From the NCBI GenBank assembly GCA_012184525.1, contig WOFQ01000017.1:310001-374000 (forward strand): a DNA stretch of 64,000 nt, given 5' to 3'. The translations under genes and the position numbers were made by a program. Below are positions 20,828 through 31,967 of this stretch, in pieces. How positions within the stretch are numbered: the stretch's first letter is position 1; each line of letters opens with the position of its first letter. Origin of the DNA: Xenoacremonium recifei (lineage: Eukaryota; Ascomycota; Sordariomycetes; Hypocreales; Nectriaceae). A model generated the notes under the pieces. The model worked only from the letters and a program-made list of their open reading frames with translations. It made no database searches and was not told where the DNA came from.

Positions 20828-22684
20828 CTACTGTTCCTTTCCTGTCCTCACAGTCTGCTGAGCCACATCCTCGGCCTGGTTGACCCGAATAACTGTGTCC
20901 GTGTACTTTTTGTTCTTGATATCCGCCAGACCGTAGATGACGATGCTAGCAATACCACAGACGGCCGACGCGCACGAGAAGACGAGCGCGACGATGCCGC
21001 GAGCTGTGAAGCCGCCGGGGAGGAAGCCAGGCTGCTTGTTCTGGCCCTTGAGATCAAGGTAGTCCTCAGTGTTGCCAGCGGCGTTACCCTTGGTGGCGAC
21101 ACCGGCAGCATTGCAGACGTCGAGGTGGTCTTGCGGGATGTCGAGCCTCTCCTGCATCTGAGTAGGAGCCTCAATCATCAACATGGCCAAGCCGGACGAC
21201 AAATGCCAGTCAATGTGGCAATGGAAGATCCAAACACCCGGGTTGTCAGCCACGAAGCGGATGACAAAGTAGCCCTGCGGCGGCAGCACGAAGGTATCAC
21301 GACGCGCGGGGTATTTGGGGAAAGCAGTGTGGTTGTTGGGGTCGTAGGGCACGGGGTCACCGGCCAGGTAGTCGAAGAAGTGCGGCCCGTAAGGCGGCGC
21401 ACGGTCAATGACCTGGAACGTGTGGCCGTGAAGATGGAAAGGATGTGAACCACTGTCGGCGTTGTTCAGCACAACCTCTACGACATCCAGGTGGTTGAGG
21501 ACCATCGAGTGTGTGAAGTCGCCATAGACAGTAGCATCAGTGGCATCGTCGCCAGCTGACAGGACGGTGTACAGCGCAGGGACCTTGGGCGAGGTGTATG
21601 AGATGTTGTCGAGCATGGCGTAGTTATAGCCAGTCATCAGATTGCGCATGTAGACAGTGACATTGATCTGCTGATCCGGCTCGGGCAGAAGCTCCATCTT
21701 GTCATATGGCACGAGAGAGATGTCGTCGAAGGGGTTGAGGCCAGTGCTATCTGTAGCATTGACCACGCCCTGAGGGTGATCAGCGTTCGCATCGTACTCA
21801 AGCCAGTTGGTAACGTTGAGCGCGAGGTCGCCGGGGATCGTATCGAGCAACGTCGAGTCAGCCACCAAGACCATGGGGTAGTTCTTGTCAGTGGTGTTCT
21901 TCGTCGTCAGCAAGATCGAATAGCGCTGGGCGATGCCGAGGTACAGCAGATCGGCCTCTTGGGGCTCGACGTAGACGCCATCGATCTCGACAATCGTGAA
22001 GTTGTGGTCTTCAATGAAGAAGTACTGGCTCACGAAGGCACCGATGTTGATAAGGCGGATCAGGTACGTGGTGTTGGGCTTTACCGCGTAGCTGGCGTTG
22101 ACAGTGTCGTTGAGGAGGAACGCATTGGGAATGGGCTCGGCTCCCGACGGGTTGTACAGGGACATGAACTGGTGGGAGAGCTTCTCTTGCATTTCATGGT
22201 ACCAGTCAGTCATGGTGAAGACCATCTCCTCTTCGTACATGTCATTGAAGTAGGCGTCCTTGTCATGGACAATCAAAGCCTGACGATAGCCATCGGGATA
22301 GCAGTAATCCGTGTGGCAATGGTACCAGTACGTGCCGTTCTGGTTGACGGTGAAGTTGTAAGTGATGCTCTGCCCGGGCACCACAGGGCACTGCGTGACC
22401 ATGGACGGGCCATCCATGTAGTTGGTACCGTTCTGAAACATGCCGTGGAAATGGATGGACGCAGAAGTGTCGCCCAAGTTGTTGTGCATGTTGACAACCA
22501 GCTGGTCGCCCTTGTCGACCTCAATGGTGGGTAGAGGCCATTGGCCGTTGATACCAACGACCTTGCGGTCGAACATGCCATCGGGGTTAGCAGTGACCCA
22601 CGAGACATTGAAGTCGTAGGTGACTGTCTTGGCCTGGCAGCACAAAGCTGCGAAGGCCAACAGGAAGACCCTGGGGGCGATCAT
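20828..22684 (-). CDS. fet3: Fet3-type multicopper ferroxidase
   Basis: An intron-less 618-aa protein. An N-terminal signal peptide (MIAPRVFLLAFAALCC) is followed by three cupredoxin domains. All four copper-ligand blocks are visible: HFHG (78-81), YHCHTD (121-126), HPFHLHGH, and FHCHIDWHLSSGL. A C-terminal transmembrane helix (IVALVFSCASAVCGIASIVIYG) anchors it to the plasma membrane, with a short cytoplasmic tail. Many N-glycosylation sites (NGT, NVT, NNT) are present. It oxidises Fe2+ to Fe3+, which the FTR1 permease takes up; the two form the high-affinity reductive iron uptake complex. The divergent arrangement with FTR1 is the classic gene pair. The in-frame ATG further upstream would bury the signal peptide, so 22684 is chosen. 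Confidence 0.95.
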   Translation of the reverse strand: MIAPRVFLLAFAALCCQAKTVTYDFNVSWVTANPDGMFDRKVVGINGQWPLPTIEVDKGDQLVVNMHNNLGDTSASIHFHGMFQNGTNYMDGPSMVTQCPVVPGQSITYNFTVNQNGTYWYHCHTDYCYPDGYRQALIVHDKDAYFNDMYEEEMVFTMTDWYHEMQEKLSHQFMSLYNPSGAEPIPNAFLLNDTVNASYAVKPNTTYLIRLINIGAFVSQYFFIEDHNFTIVEIDGVYVEPQEADLLYLGIAQRYSILLTTKNTTDKNYPMVLVADSTLLDTIPGDLALNVTNWLEYDANADHPQGVVNATDSTGLNPFDDISLVPYDKMELLPEPDQQINVTVYMRNLMTGYNYAMLDNISYTSPKVPALYTVLSAGDDATDATVYGDFTHSMVLNHLDVVEVVLNNADSGSHPFHLHGHTFQVIDRAPPYGPHFFDYLAGDPVPYDPNNHTAFPKYPARRDTFVLPPQGYFVIRFVADNPGVWIFHCHIDWHLSSGLAMLMIEAPTQMQERLDIPQDHLDVCNAAGVATKGNAAGNTEDYLDLKGQNKQPGFLPGGFTARGIVALVFSCASAVCGIASIVIYGLADIKNKKYTDTVIRVNQAEDVAQQTVRTGKEQ

Positions 22685-23452
22685 GGTGGAAGGGAGGGCT
22701 TCGTCTACTCGGGACACAGAGGTGAGTAGGAAGACAGAGGGCTGAGGGAGGAAGGAGGGGCGCAACCAGCTTCGAGGAAGACTGGTGGCTCGGGATGGGG
22801 TAGATAATAAAGTGATTCGCGGTGCAGGAAGAGGTTCCGCAGTTCTTGGATGAAGGGTATGTCCGAGCTCATGCGCCGAGACCGCGGGCTGGACAACGAC
22901 ACTCCACCAGCAGGGCAGAAGGAGGGGACAGAAGGAGATTCAAGCTTTGGGCGAAGCTTTCGCAGATCATGCGGATTCTGTGTGGTTATGAGGGAAACCC
23001 GCAGCTTGGTGAGCTTGGCCGCGTGGGAACGAGAACCAGAGAGCTCGTAGTCCGACCCTCCCCCCCGCCGCAGCGTGCAGGCTAGTCTAGCGAGTGGTTC
23101 TAGTGTTGAGGCGCGGAATGGGAGCGTCGTGGGCACGGTGAGCGTGGGATAACAGGCCAGACGGGCTCAGGCGGGTTTGTTGCTGCGATCTCGCAGCGGA
23201 ACATCTTCGTCAAAAGGGCGTTCTGGACGCTAACACACACGAGTTTCCTCAACTTGGTCCGGTCATCAGCCCACGCCGCGATGGCTAGCGTTCAGCAGCG
23301 CGGGATGGACACGATGATCAGCGATTCAGGTGTTCCGAGCTGAGTGCCGAGTGCCAAGGGCCCCCCGGTCCGTCCCCTCCTTGGCCGCTGTGGCAGGCTC
23401 ACGACGCTGCAAAGACCCCTATGCGGGGTTTTCTGCTGTTTGAGTTATCTCA

Positions 23453-23461
23453 ATCTGATAA
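23453..23461 (+). promoter_or_regulatory. GATA site ATCTGATAA (SreA/Sre-type), copy 1
   Basis: Matches the ATCWGATAA consensus of siderophore-repressor GATA factors (SreA/Fep1/Urbs1) that silence iron uptake when iron is plentiful. It is about 450 nt upstream of FTR1. A reverse-orientation AGATAAC lies just 5' of it near 23443. Confidence 0.6.
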
Positions 23462-23649
23462 TCTTAGTGCCGCTCCAGAGCCGCCTTAACGCACCTCTAG
23501 CCATCCTCCAGCGACGCCACCCCTACACTTTCACGGATAGAACGGCATCGCAGCCGTCCCCTAGCCAATACGAGGTCGCCGCCGTGAAAATCTCATATGC
23601 GGGCTGAGAGCTGTGGCTTTGGGCTAGAAACGTAATGGCCCATCCGATC

Positions 23650-23658
23650 ATCTGATAA
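23650..23658 (+). promoter_or_regulatory. GATA site ATCTGATAA, copy 2
   Basis: Second perfect match to ATCWGATAA, about 250 nt upstream of FTR1. Paired sites are usual in iron-repressed promoters of this type. Confidence 0.6.
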
Positions 23659-23905
23659 CTTTCCGCCGACGACCAGCAGTGGTCCCTGGCCGACGGATCG
23701 GGATAAATGGGTTGCTAGAGCTCTAGGTCGCCGACGGGAAAAACCTCAAGACCGGGCTTCTCCCCCTCCCCTTCGTCCCTCTGCCATTGAAGCATGAAGA
23801 AGAGCAGCTCTGCGGTGTTACTCGGGTGCTCCAGCTAGCCACACACACAATCACACACACTCCTCCCTTCTTTCCCCTCAATTGCCCCCTCAATAACCCA
23901 TCACC

Positions 23906-25051
23906 ATGGCCAAGGACGTCTTCGCCGTCCAGGTCTTCTTCATCGTCTTCCGAGAATGCCTGGAAGCCATCATCATCATCTCGGTGCTGCTGTCTTTCCT
24001 TAAGCAGTGTGTCGGCGGCCCCGACCAGGACCAGGCAATCTATAAACGCCTGGTTCGTCAAGTCTGGGCCGGTGCGCTCTCGGGCATCCTTATCTGCCTT
24101 ATCATCGGTGGTGCCTTCATCGGCGTCTTCTATGGCCTGGGCAAGGATATCTGGGCCAAGTCTGAGGACCTGTGGGAGGGTATCTTCTACCTGATTGCCT
24201 GCATCATCATCACCATCATGGGCCTTGCACTGCTGCGCATCAACAAGATGAAGGACAAGTGGCGCGTCAAGATCGCCCAGTCGCTGGCTGAGCGCACTAG
24301 CTCGAACAAGAAGTCCTGGCTGGGTGACTGGTCGCGCCGCCATGTCATGTTCATCTTGCCCTTCATCACGACTCTCCGTGAGGGTGTCGAGGCTGTCGTC
24401 TTCGTCGGTGGTGTCTCGCTGGGCCTGCCCGCGACGTCTTTCCCTCTGCCTGTCGTCACTGGCGCGTTGGCGGCTATCGTCATCGGCTTCTTCATCTACC
24501 GTGGTGGTAACATGATGTCCATCCAGATCTTCCTGATTGCCTCTACCAGCGTGCTCTACCTCATTGCCGCAGGTATGTTCTCCAAGGCCATCTGGAGCTT
24601 GCAGTACCACGTTTTTGCCGTCAAGGTTGGCAGCGATGTGTCCGAGGCTGGCAATGGCCCCGGTTCTTACGACATCAGGGAGACTGTCTGGCACGTCAAC
24701 TGCTGCAACCCTGAGACGGATAATGGATGGGATGTCTTCAATGCTATCCTGGGTTGGCAGAACACCGCCACGTACGGCTCCGTCATTTCGTACAACGTGT
24801 ACTGGATTGCCCTGATGTTGTCTATCACTGCTCTGCTGTACGAGGAGCGCACCGGCTCGCTTCCCTTCAAGGAGCCTGTGCTGTCTGGCCTCTCCAAGGT
24901 GCCTGGTATGAAGGGCTGGGTGGCCAAGAAGCGCGCTGCCGCCAATCAGAACGCCGATGACGCCTTCGACCAGGTCCAGACCCAGGACATCTTGGACCTT
25001 GACTCCCGGGCGCAGCCTGCCACGCATGCGTCTTCGTCCAGCAGCCATTGA
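23906..25051 (+). CDS. ftr1: High-affinity iron permease Ftr1
   Basis: An intron-less 381-aa polytopic membrane protein. Both iron-binding REXXE motifs are present: RECLE at 16-20 and REGVE at 157-161. Seven transmembrane helices are expected, with an N-out region and a cytosolic tail ending in a Ser/His-rich stretch. It transports Fe3+ produced by Fet3 across the plasma membrane. The start is the first ATG, immediately before KDVFAVQVFFIVF. Codons are strongly C-ending, as in the neighbouring ferroxidase, consistent with high expression. It is divergent from FET3 over a GATA-containing promoter. Confidence 0.96.
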   Translation: MAKDVFAVQVFFIVFRECLEAIIIISVLLSFLKQCVGGPDQDQAIYKRLVRQVWAGALSGILICLIIGGAFIGVFYGLGKDIWAKSEDLWEGIFYLIACIIITIMGLALLRINKMKDKWRVKIAQSLAERTSSNKKSWLGDWSRRHVMFILPFITTLREGVEAVVFVGGVSLGLPATSFPLPVVTGALAAIVIGFFIYRGGNMMSIQIFLIASTSVLYLIAAGMFSKAIWSLQYHVFAVKVGSDVSEAGNGPGSYDIRETVWHVNCCNPETDNGWDVFNAILGWQNTATYGSVISYNVYWIALMLSITALLYEERTGSLPFKEPVLSGLSKVPGMKGWVAKKRAAANQNADDAFDQVQTQDILDLDSRAQPATHASSSSSH

Positions 25052-25353
25052 GCGGTGATTAAGTGAGAATCTGGGTGGAGGGGCATTGCGCTTCGTCACT
25101 TTCGAGAATCGGTGTCAGCAGTAACCTATCGGAAGACTGTGTCAGAGAGGGGAAGAGTCTTGAGTGACTCCAACATCGTACGATTTCGTACGATAGTATT
25201 GTTTGTTTCAACGAGATATCATCACAGCTTGTTCGTCGGATGGAAGGACGCGCGGACTAACGCGAATGAAACGTCGATTTTCTGTCAACTGTTTAAAGTC
25301 TTGCTAGCATAATTGGAAGTCAACAAAAGCATGCACTTGATTGTGCAATATCC
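25052..25353. other. Intergenic, convergent 3' region
   Basis: 302 nt between the stops of FTR1 and the FAD monooxygenase. Contains a near-palindromic cgtacgatttcgtacgatag at 25178-25197; nothing else recognised. Confidence 0.4.
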
Positions 25354-26809
25354 TCATTCTTCCTCCGTGAACTGAATGTTCTTTTCTCGTCTTGTCAACA
25401 AAGGGCTGGTAGGGCCGATGAGTGACCACTCGTGAGCATCTAGGCAAGCCCGTCGCGAAGCCAAGACTCCAGGTCGAACTCGTGAAACGGTTGACTTCTC
25501 GTACCGTCGAACCGCCGCTTCCAATACCACATCTATTGAGGACGATAGCAAACAAGGTAGAATATGTTCTACAAAGTCCGACACGTCGACGATGCCGTGA
25601 TTAGCTCCCTCTCCTCGGACTGCGATATTCTTGGTCAGCGCTTCTTTCTCGATGATTATTCATGGTGGTAGAACCTACACATTGCCATAGCATGTAGTGC
25701 ATCACCCATCAGGACCACACGTGGTTTCATGAACTCTTTCTGTGGTGGAACAAAGTCGTGTGGGATCAGATCTTTGATCTCGTCCTCCGCAGACATGTTT
25801 CGGGCCAGCGCGCGAAACGGTTCTGCCCATGTTCCCGCAAGCTCTTGAACAAAACTATACCGCTCCTCCTTTGTGTCGGGGATGTCTGTTGGTGAAGATC
25901 TACCAAGAAAGCCTTCGCGATATGGCCATGAGACACACATTTGACAAACATATTTGTCTTGCGGGCTTTCTGGTCCCTTCCTAGGAGCATCAAGCACTAT
26001 ATCGGAGTGTGAGTTCACCCAAGACATCAACGCGAGGCGGTCTTATCATAGCGAGCGCTATTACTTACAGCTCACATAAACGAAAGAGTTGTTCTGAGAG
26101 GACGTTCCTTGGAGGAAGAAAGGGTCCAGGTCCAAGATTGGCTTCATCTGGTTTGGTGACAGGTGCATCTTGACACCTAGCATCCGAACAGGTATCTCGT
26201 AGGTGCCACTGGTCTCGGGTAGCAAAGCTTGTCGAACTTTTGACTGTGCGCCGTCGCAGCCAACAGCAATCACACCTTCCGCTGAAGAACCATCTTTGAA
26301 GTTGGCAGTCACTGAGTCATCGCCAATAGTGATGCCTTGGAGTTGTTTGTTCCACTTCAAGAACCCACGTCAGCCTCATCTAGTCTGTGATGGAGTGTAC
26401 CTCGTACCTCGACGTTGACCTCAGTCAGCAGTAACTCTCGCAGCTTCTGACGCAGAACTCTGACGCGACTCGACGAAGATGCTGTCGGAGTAGCCGCTTT
26501 GAGCTCGCCTGTACTCAAGTCAAAGAAAGGAAACTTTGACGACTTCCCCTCATCAACAGCTACGCGATCAACATACGCCTCCGGGAAGCGAGTGACGAGA
26601 TCTGGAGGCAGAAGCTCACGGAGGTCTGGGAGCGACCAATTCAAGGTCAATCCCCAGCCGACTCCGCGGTATTCTAGGGCAGGATCCCTCTCAAAAATGC
26701 GAAATGGGATGCCATCTTTCCGCAGGCGTTGTGCAAGCACAAGGCCGCAGATGCCCGCCCCGATGATCAGAACAGGCTTCTCGGCTGAAACTCCAGGGCT
26801 GCGCGACAT
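25354..26809 (-). CDS. FAD-dependent aromatic monooxygenase (UbiH/salicylate-hydroxylase type)
   Basis: Four exons (26809-26408, 26354-26069, 25996-25679, 25619-25354) encode 423 aa. The FAD-binding GxGxxG motif is GAGICG at 17-22, the second FAD motif region is VLMGDALHAM, and splicing restores AMFRGEGANHGI just after it, as expected for the family. The last acceptor was chosen for that motif. The C-terminal part after the GD motif is short. An upstream in-frame ATG at 26914 would add a hydrophobic N-terminal segment (LVPFLLFFSVIVSILS), so a membrane-anchored form is possible. Members hydroxylate aromatic rings or do Baeyer-Villiger-like and epoxidation chemistry in secondary metabolism. Substrate unknown. 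Confidence 0.8.
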
Positions 26810-26914
26810 GACTTCGGTAGTTGAAAGAATGGAGACAATGACGGAGAAGAAAAGAAGAAAGGGGACAAGTTCGAGGTTTGAGCCAGAGTCACGCCTCCTC
26901 TCCGTGTCTCGCAT

Positions 26915-27360
26915 GTGTAAGCTACAAGCATCACTTCACCCTCCGTATTGAGGGGGCGTAAGCATTGTCTTCAACAGCTCTGGCCACCGGGGAACCGCCG
27001 AGAGGACCCTGTAACAACTAAGCTCATTACTTGGCATGCTGCCAAGCGTGTTGGCTCTTGCCAAGGGATCCTAAGGACGGAGGATCGTCCCGAAGTTCTC
27101 CACAGCGGATGGCGTGGATCACCAGGGTTTGGAATGCCTGCCTGCGGCTTGGCGGCGCAGCAGCTGCTTCACGAAAGCTCCAACGGCCCATACTTGCATT
27201 TGCGACAGCCGGTCTGCCAGGGGAGACGCTGCACTCAAGGCGCTCGGACAGTTAACCTGCTACGACGCAAAAGAAAGCATTCTGATGCATCAGCTATGTA
27301 CTGTGCCATGCATCCCGGGAGATGCACATATGGCTTCATATGCTCCCTGCATCAGGCACT
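26915..27360. other. Intergenic, no gene recognised
   Basis: About 450 nt, the shared region between the monooxygenase start and the stop of the rhodopsin-domain gene. Several overlapping short frames (27031-27379) look like chance. It presumably holds the monooxygenase promoter. Confidence 0.4.
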
Positions 27361-28645
27361 TCATGAGCCAACGCTATGACTCGTCGTCGTCGTCGACTTG
27401 CCCACAGACTCATCTACCTGGACCGTATACGACATTGATTTCAGGATCCCGTCGCCCCCCTGCAGGATATTTTCTTCACTTCCAGTGCAGGATTTGTTGG
27501 TGGCTGAAGTAAAGAAGCCAGCATCGTTGCCACTGTTGCTCAGGTCGTTGAGCTTGTAGTGGTCTCCTTTCATCCCACAGCTTCTGCTCCTCCCGGTTTG
27601 GCCGCTGTAGTCGTGCTCATTCGAGTGCTTGGAGCGGTACTCCTTGGCCTTCCTGACGAAGACTGGTGCGAGGAACGGAAGTGAAGACACGATGTTCTGC
27701 TTGAGAGTCAGGCAAAGCTTCTCGGTGACAATACCAAATCCTACTTACCCCAACATTAAATTCAATGGTTCCCCAGAGAACCAGCAAGGTCGAGTTTCCG
27801 TCTCCATTTGCAATTCGGTTGATCTGCAAGTAACGCAGGATCGAACATAGAGTTGTGAATAGACCCAGAGTGAAAATGGCAACGAGACCGATTTTCTTGG
27901 CAAGACGTATTTCGAGCCTCAATAGGACTGGCAGTGGCATTAGAGCAACCACGATATCAGATATGATGGTGATTATGGCATAGCCTGTAAATGATGGACC
28001 AGCTGGCAGACACGTGCCCGACATAAGAGGGTTCCAGGATTTTTGAACCTATTAATTCGTAAGTGTTAGCCATGATTTAGTTATGAAGCCTGAAAGATGA
28101 AAGAAAATCGCTTACTGGAGAACATGCGAAGATGAGAGAAAGAGTGCAGCCAACATGGGCTAGGAAAACCAGGGCTATTGTCACCCAAATGACGCGTCGA
28201 TATGTCTTATGATCTGTTCCGTTAAGGAGGCGGAGGTAGCTGATGAGAAGTGCGATCTTGAAGAAACTGATTCCCAACTGATAGAAAGGACGCCCGGCAT
28301 AGTTGACGCGTGTGTAAGTCGTCAAGTTTTGTGTAGGTCGCAAAGCAATAGGGAGTCCGAGACCATATCTCGTCTCTGGTTTCAAGGGTTATACAATGCC
28401 ACAATCACAATGTCTTGTGGCGGAAACTTACGAGCAATACACAAAGCCGAGTAGCAAAGAGCAAATACCATAGACAACGCTGCCATCCAATCATCAGCGG
28501 CGAGGCCGCGGGCACGGTATCGGACGCACAACCGAGCACTGACAACCAGACTCGAGAGAAGCGAGAGAACGACACATATGGCGATAATTTTGGGATACTC
28601 GGATTTGGCGTTGACCTCGTCGCTGGCGTTGAGGACCCAACCCAT
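27361..28645 (-). CDS. Fungal rhodopsin-domain (PTH11-like) integral membrane protein
   Basis: Four exons (28645-28432, 28375-28116, 28048-27749, 27699-27361) give 370 aa. Seven hydrophobic segments are visible, starting with IIAICVVLSLLSSLVVSARLCVR, and the conserved features YGLG, FYQLGISFFKIALLISYLRL, CSPV and CLPAGPSF follow. The cytosolic tail is Ser/Thr/Gly-rich (GSEENILQGGDG, KSTTTTSHS). No CFEM cysteine domain is present at the N-terminus. Such proteins are GPCR-like surface receptors in the PTH11 group, used in substrate sensing in filamentous fungi, but ligands are rarely known. The gene is upstream of the monooxygenase in the same orientation, and divergent from a Dal5-type transporter. 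Confidence 0.82.
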
Positions 28646-29679
28646 ACTGACGAATGAGGGCGCTCAAACAGAAGGATTGAAGATGCACCGGCGGAGTGAT
28701 TCACAAAACTCATCCTGCTGGATTGCCGTTCTCTAAAATAAGAGAGCCACGTCGATCGCAGAGCCACGCAGACGACAATGCGCTCCCTTCTGCGACAGAG
28801 CACAACCCGGCAGTAAGAAGGATCACGCCTATAATTCACGCATAAAGGCCACCCTCCCTCGCTGTCTGGGACTAGGTTGGTTTCTCTTCTGGAATGTCAT
28901 GCCTGATCGTCAACCGACATCCCCAATGCGTCAACCCACTCAACCCTTCAGGAGCAGCCGAGGTGGGATGTTTCAGTGCGGCAGCGTCGCAATCGCCGTT
29001 GCGCAGGAAAATTTCGTGTCTGGGCGACGGCCGCACAGAAGTCCCTGCTCCAGTAGCATCACCAACACACCTGCTGGAAGTGGCTGTTGCAAAAACGAGG
29101 CTTTTTTATTGCGGCTGCAGATAGAGCAGGGACCAGGTGTGAAGGGCCAACAAAACATGCTTATTTTTGCTCGAGCGCCGGCTGAGGCCTGGCGTGCGGG
29201 AGCCGGGTCTTGACGACGGGGAACAGGGCCTCCCTTGCAGTGGAACAGCTGATGCTGGGGTAAATCTCAGTCAATATTATCAGGATCATTGGTCCATCTG
29301 CGTGTTTGCGCGACCCCTCTCAGGATGCGACTGAAACAGCGCGGTGGCTCTCGTCATGAAGGGTATCTAGATGATCGACCGATTCCCTCTTTTAGCGAAG
29401 GTTGGGTTACAATGCGAGAGCCACAATGCGGTTCCGAGTCACGGTGGTTTCATATCACCGCCCGCCTCGGGTATGAGTGTTTTCACATCTCCCTCGTTGC
29501 CGGCATTCCCTATCACCTCCCTTTTAACTCTCATGTTTCTCGGTTGATGGCACTGGCTCCCTCAATTCTGCCTTCTGCATGACACTCTCCTTTCATTGCT
29601 GTCTTGCATCGATCAAGACGCGTTTCGTAGACAATTAACAACACCATTGTTCTTCATTTGTTTCTGTTCATCTATCGCA
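28646..29679. promoter_or_regulatory. Long divergent promoter between rhodopsin-domain and Dal5-type genes
   Basis: 1,034 nt. No coding sequence with family features. The middle (28900-29220) is GC-rich, the part near the transporter is pyrimidine-rich. I could not assign specific sites. Confidence 0.4.
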
Positions 29680-31447
29680 ATGTCAGTTAGAGACGACCGG
29701 GTTAAAGAGGCTGTCCTTACCGAGGACTCTTCAACTGAAATTGCGGGTGCTGAAGTTGACACCGCGTGGAACTTCCTTGATCAGCACCGCGATGTCGCAG
29801 CGGGAAATGTCGCGATTGACCTTGACGCGCTGAGGCGTAGGATCGACTATCGCATCGTGCCTTTGATGTTTTGCTGCTACATCATGCAATTCCTGGACAA
29901 GGTCATCCTGAATGTCTGTACATCTGTCCCACCTTCACTTGAAGGACGCTGACATGTATAGTACTCTGCTGTTATGGGCCTCACCACGGACCTTAAACTC
30001 CAAGGCAATGACTTCTCCAATGTTGCTACGTTCCTCTTTGTCGGTCTGCTCTGCTTTGAAGTTCCCAACAGTAAGTGGCTGTGCTCTACCGAGACATTCT
30101 CGGGCTGACCCTCAGGCAGCATATTTTCTCCAAATGGTCCCTTCGGCCAAATGGCTCGGTGCGAATGTCACTCTATGGGGGGTCGCCACTGCGTGTGGTG
30201 CCGCCGCTCACAATTATCAGACACTTCTCGTTTCTCGAGTCTTTTTGGGAATCTTCGAGGCCACCATTGGGCCATCACTGATGCTCATCAGCAGCCAGTG
30301 GTACACCAAGTCCGAACAAGCTCCTAGATTCTCGTTCTGGTACCTCGGTCTCGGTCTTGGACAGATCCTTGGGGGCGCCGTTTCTTACGGCTTTCAGCAT
30401 GTCAGCCCCAACGCTGGCCTCGCTGGCTGGAGGACCATGTTTGTCACTCTTGGATGTGCCACTATTGTCATTGGTCTCTGTACCTTTTTCTTCTTGCCTG
30501 ACACTCCGATGAAGGCCAAGTGGCTTTCTACTGCTGAAAAGGTTGCGCTACTTCGTCATGTCAGTGTGAACCAGACCGGCATCGAGAGTCGCAAGTTTCG
30601 GCCTGCCGAAATTGTTGAAGCTCTCTGTGATCCACAGCTATACCTCATGGTTCTTTCAGTGACATTGGTAAGTTCATATTCCATGCTAAGATTGATCTAC
30701 CGTTAATGCGTGGCAGCTCTCCGTGTCCAGCGGTGTAGTCACGACATATTCTTCGACCCTAATTCGCAACCTGGGCTACGACTCCAAACAGGCAGCCCTT
30801 ATGAATATGCCTTCAGGAGCTGTGAGCATCTTCTTCACTCTTCTTGTCGGTTTTGGAATCCGCAAGCAGTCTCATCGATGGGCCTGGATCATTGCTTGCA
30901 TCATCCCTGCGTGAGTCTCTGTCAGGCCGATGAGCGACGTCTGCTAACAACCATTATGCAGTATCATTGGCGGAGCCTTAATGTCTTTCCTTCCAACCAG
31001 CAATAAATCAGGATGCCTTGCTGGCATCTATCTCGTTAATGCTGTCGTGGCGCCATTGACTATCTTTTACAACGTGAGTTGAATGTTCCTCTTTCACTCG
31101 CATCCCCTAGACTCACTTTATTTTAGTGGACTGCAGCGAACTTTGGTGGCGCAACAAAGCGTGCCTTTGCTGCAGCCATCGTCAGCGGATCGTTCTCTCT
31201 GGGAAACATCATTGGTCCTCAAACGTTTCAAGCTCGCGATGCTCCCAATTTCCGGCCAGCCAAGCTCGCTGTCATGGGAACTCAGGCGGGGTGTGCCGTC
31301 ACCACTCTGGCCCTGTTTGGCTACTACGTCTGGGCCAACAAGCGGCGCAGTGACCGTAGCAAGGAGATGGAAGAAGAGTACATGTCGCCGGAGGTATGGT
31401 CAACGATGACGGACAAGGAGAACAAACGCTTCAGATACACGTATTAG
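29680..31447 (+). CDS. MFS anion:cation symporter, allantoate-permease (Dal5) type
   Basis: Six exons (29680-29913, 29962-30070, 30120-30667, 30717-30910, 30962-31073, 31127-31447) give 505 aa in one frame. Landmarks are RIDYRIVPLMFCCYIMQFLDK in helix 1, the FLGIFEATIGPSLMLISSQWY block, and WRTMFVTLG before helix 6. The C-terminus has the usual NKRRSDRSKE and a short tail. This family moves allantoate, nicotinate, pantothenate, biotin, cysteine or small phenolic acids; substrate specificity cannot be read from these motifs. The 48-nt first intron interrupts helix 1. Because the neighbours are a PTH11-like receptor and an FAD monooxygenase, use in uptake of an aromatic acid is a possibility but only inference. 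Confidence 0.88.
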
Positions 31448-31967
31448 AGCTAGGCGAAAGGCTTCTTGCACGAAAGGGTTCCTCTTTTTGGTCGTCAGGG
31501 CTAGAGGCTGATGGCAGTCTGCCTGTCCGAACCCTGTAGCGAGTATTGAAGCATGGGTGGTTTCTCTGTCGAGAGATTGTACATCATTCCTGCAAACAGC
31601 TGTATAATATTTCCTTGGTTCCACGGTAGCATAATTCCAGGCTGTATTTCGGCCGTCTTGTCGAAACCAACAACCCAAACAGAGTCTCTCCGCTTTGATG
31701 AGGCTTTCATCCAAGAGGCCCTCGCTCTGATCACTTCTCTCCAGTATCCCGGCTTCAGCTTTGCCGGCCTCCAGTGGGTCGTCATCAAGGACGCGTGGCC
31801 TGCGATTGTCAATCTAATATCGCAACCCCATTTTGCCCCTCGCTGGGTGCCTTTGGTATAATAATGCGGCTGTCCCTAGTATTTCCGAGTTTTCGGACTC
31901 TTCTGTTATCTGATCGATCAGTTGCGGGTACCATCCGAAGCAAAAGCGTTCAACCGCTGTCTCAGCC
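31448..31967. other. Intergenic, promoter of the secreted collagen-like gene
   Basis: 520 nt. Minus-strand frames at 31501-31812 lack family features. It must hold the 3' end of the transporter and the promoter of the next gene. Confidence 0.4.

Larger units (their letters stand above)
22685..23905. promoter_or_regulatory. Bidirectional FET3/FTR1 iron-regulated promoter
   Basis: 1,221 nt between the divergent iron genes. It holds two perfect ATCTGATAA sites, a nearby GTTATCT, a CCAAT box at 23565-23569, and a CA microsatellite (about 23838-23862) in the FTR1 leader. No gene is supported. Confidence 0.6.

Noticed and set aside
21776..22534. 252-aa plus-strand frame opposite FET3
   Set aside because: An antisense shadow of FET3 coding sequence.
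23723..25099. 458-aa minus-strand frame opposite FTR1
   Set aside because: It is an antisense shadow of the C-ending codon bias in FTR1; the composition is Asp/Gly/Arg-rich and lacks any motif.
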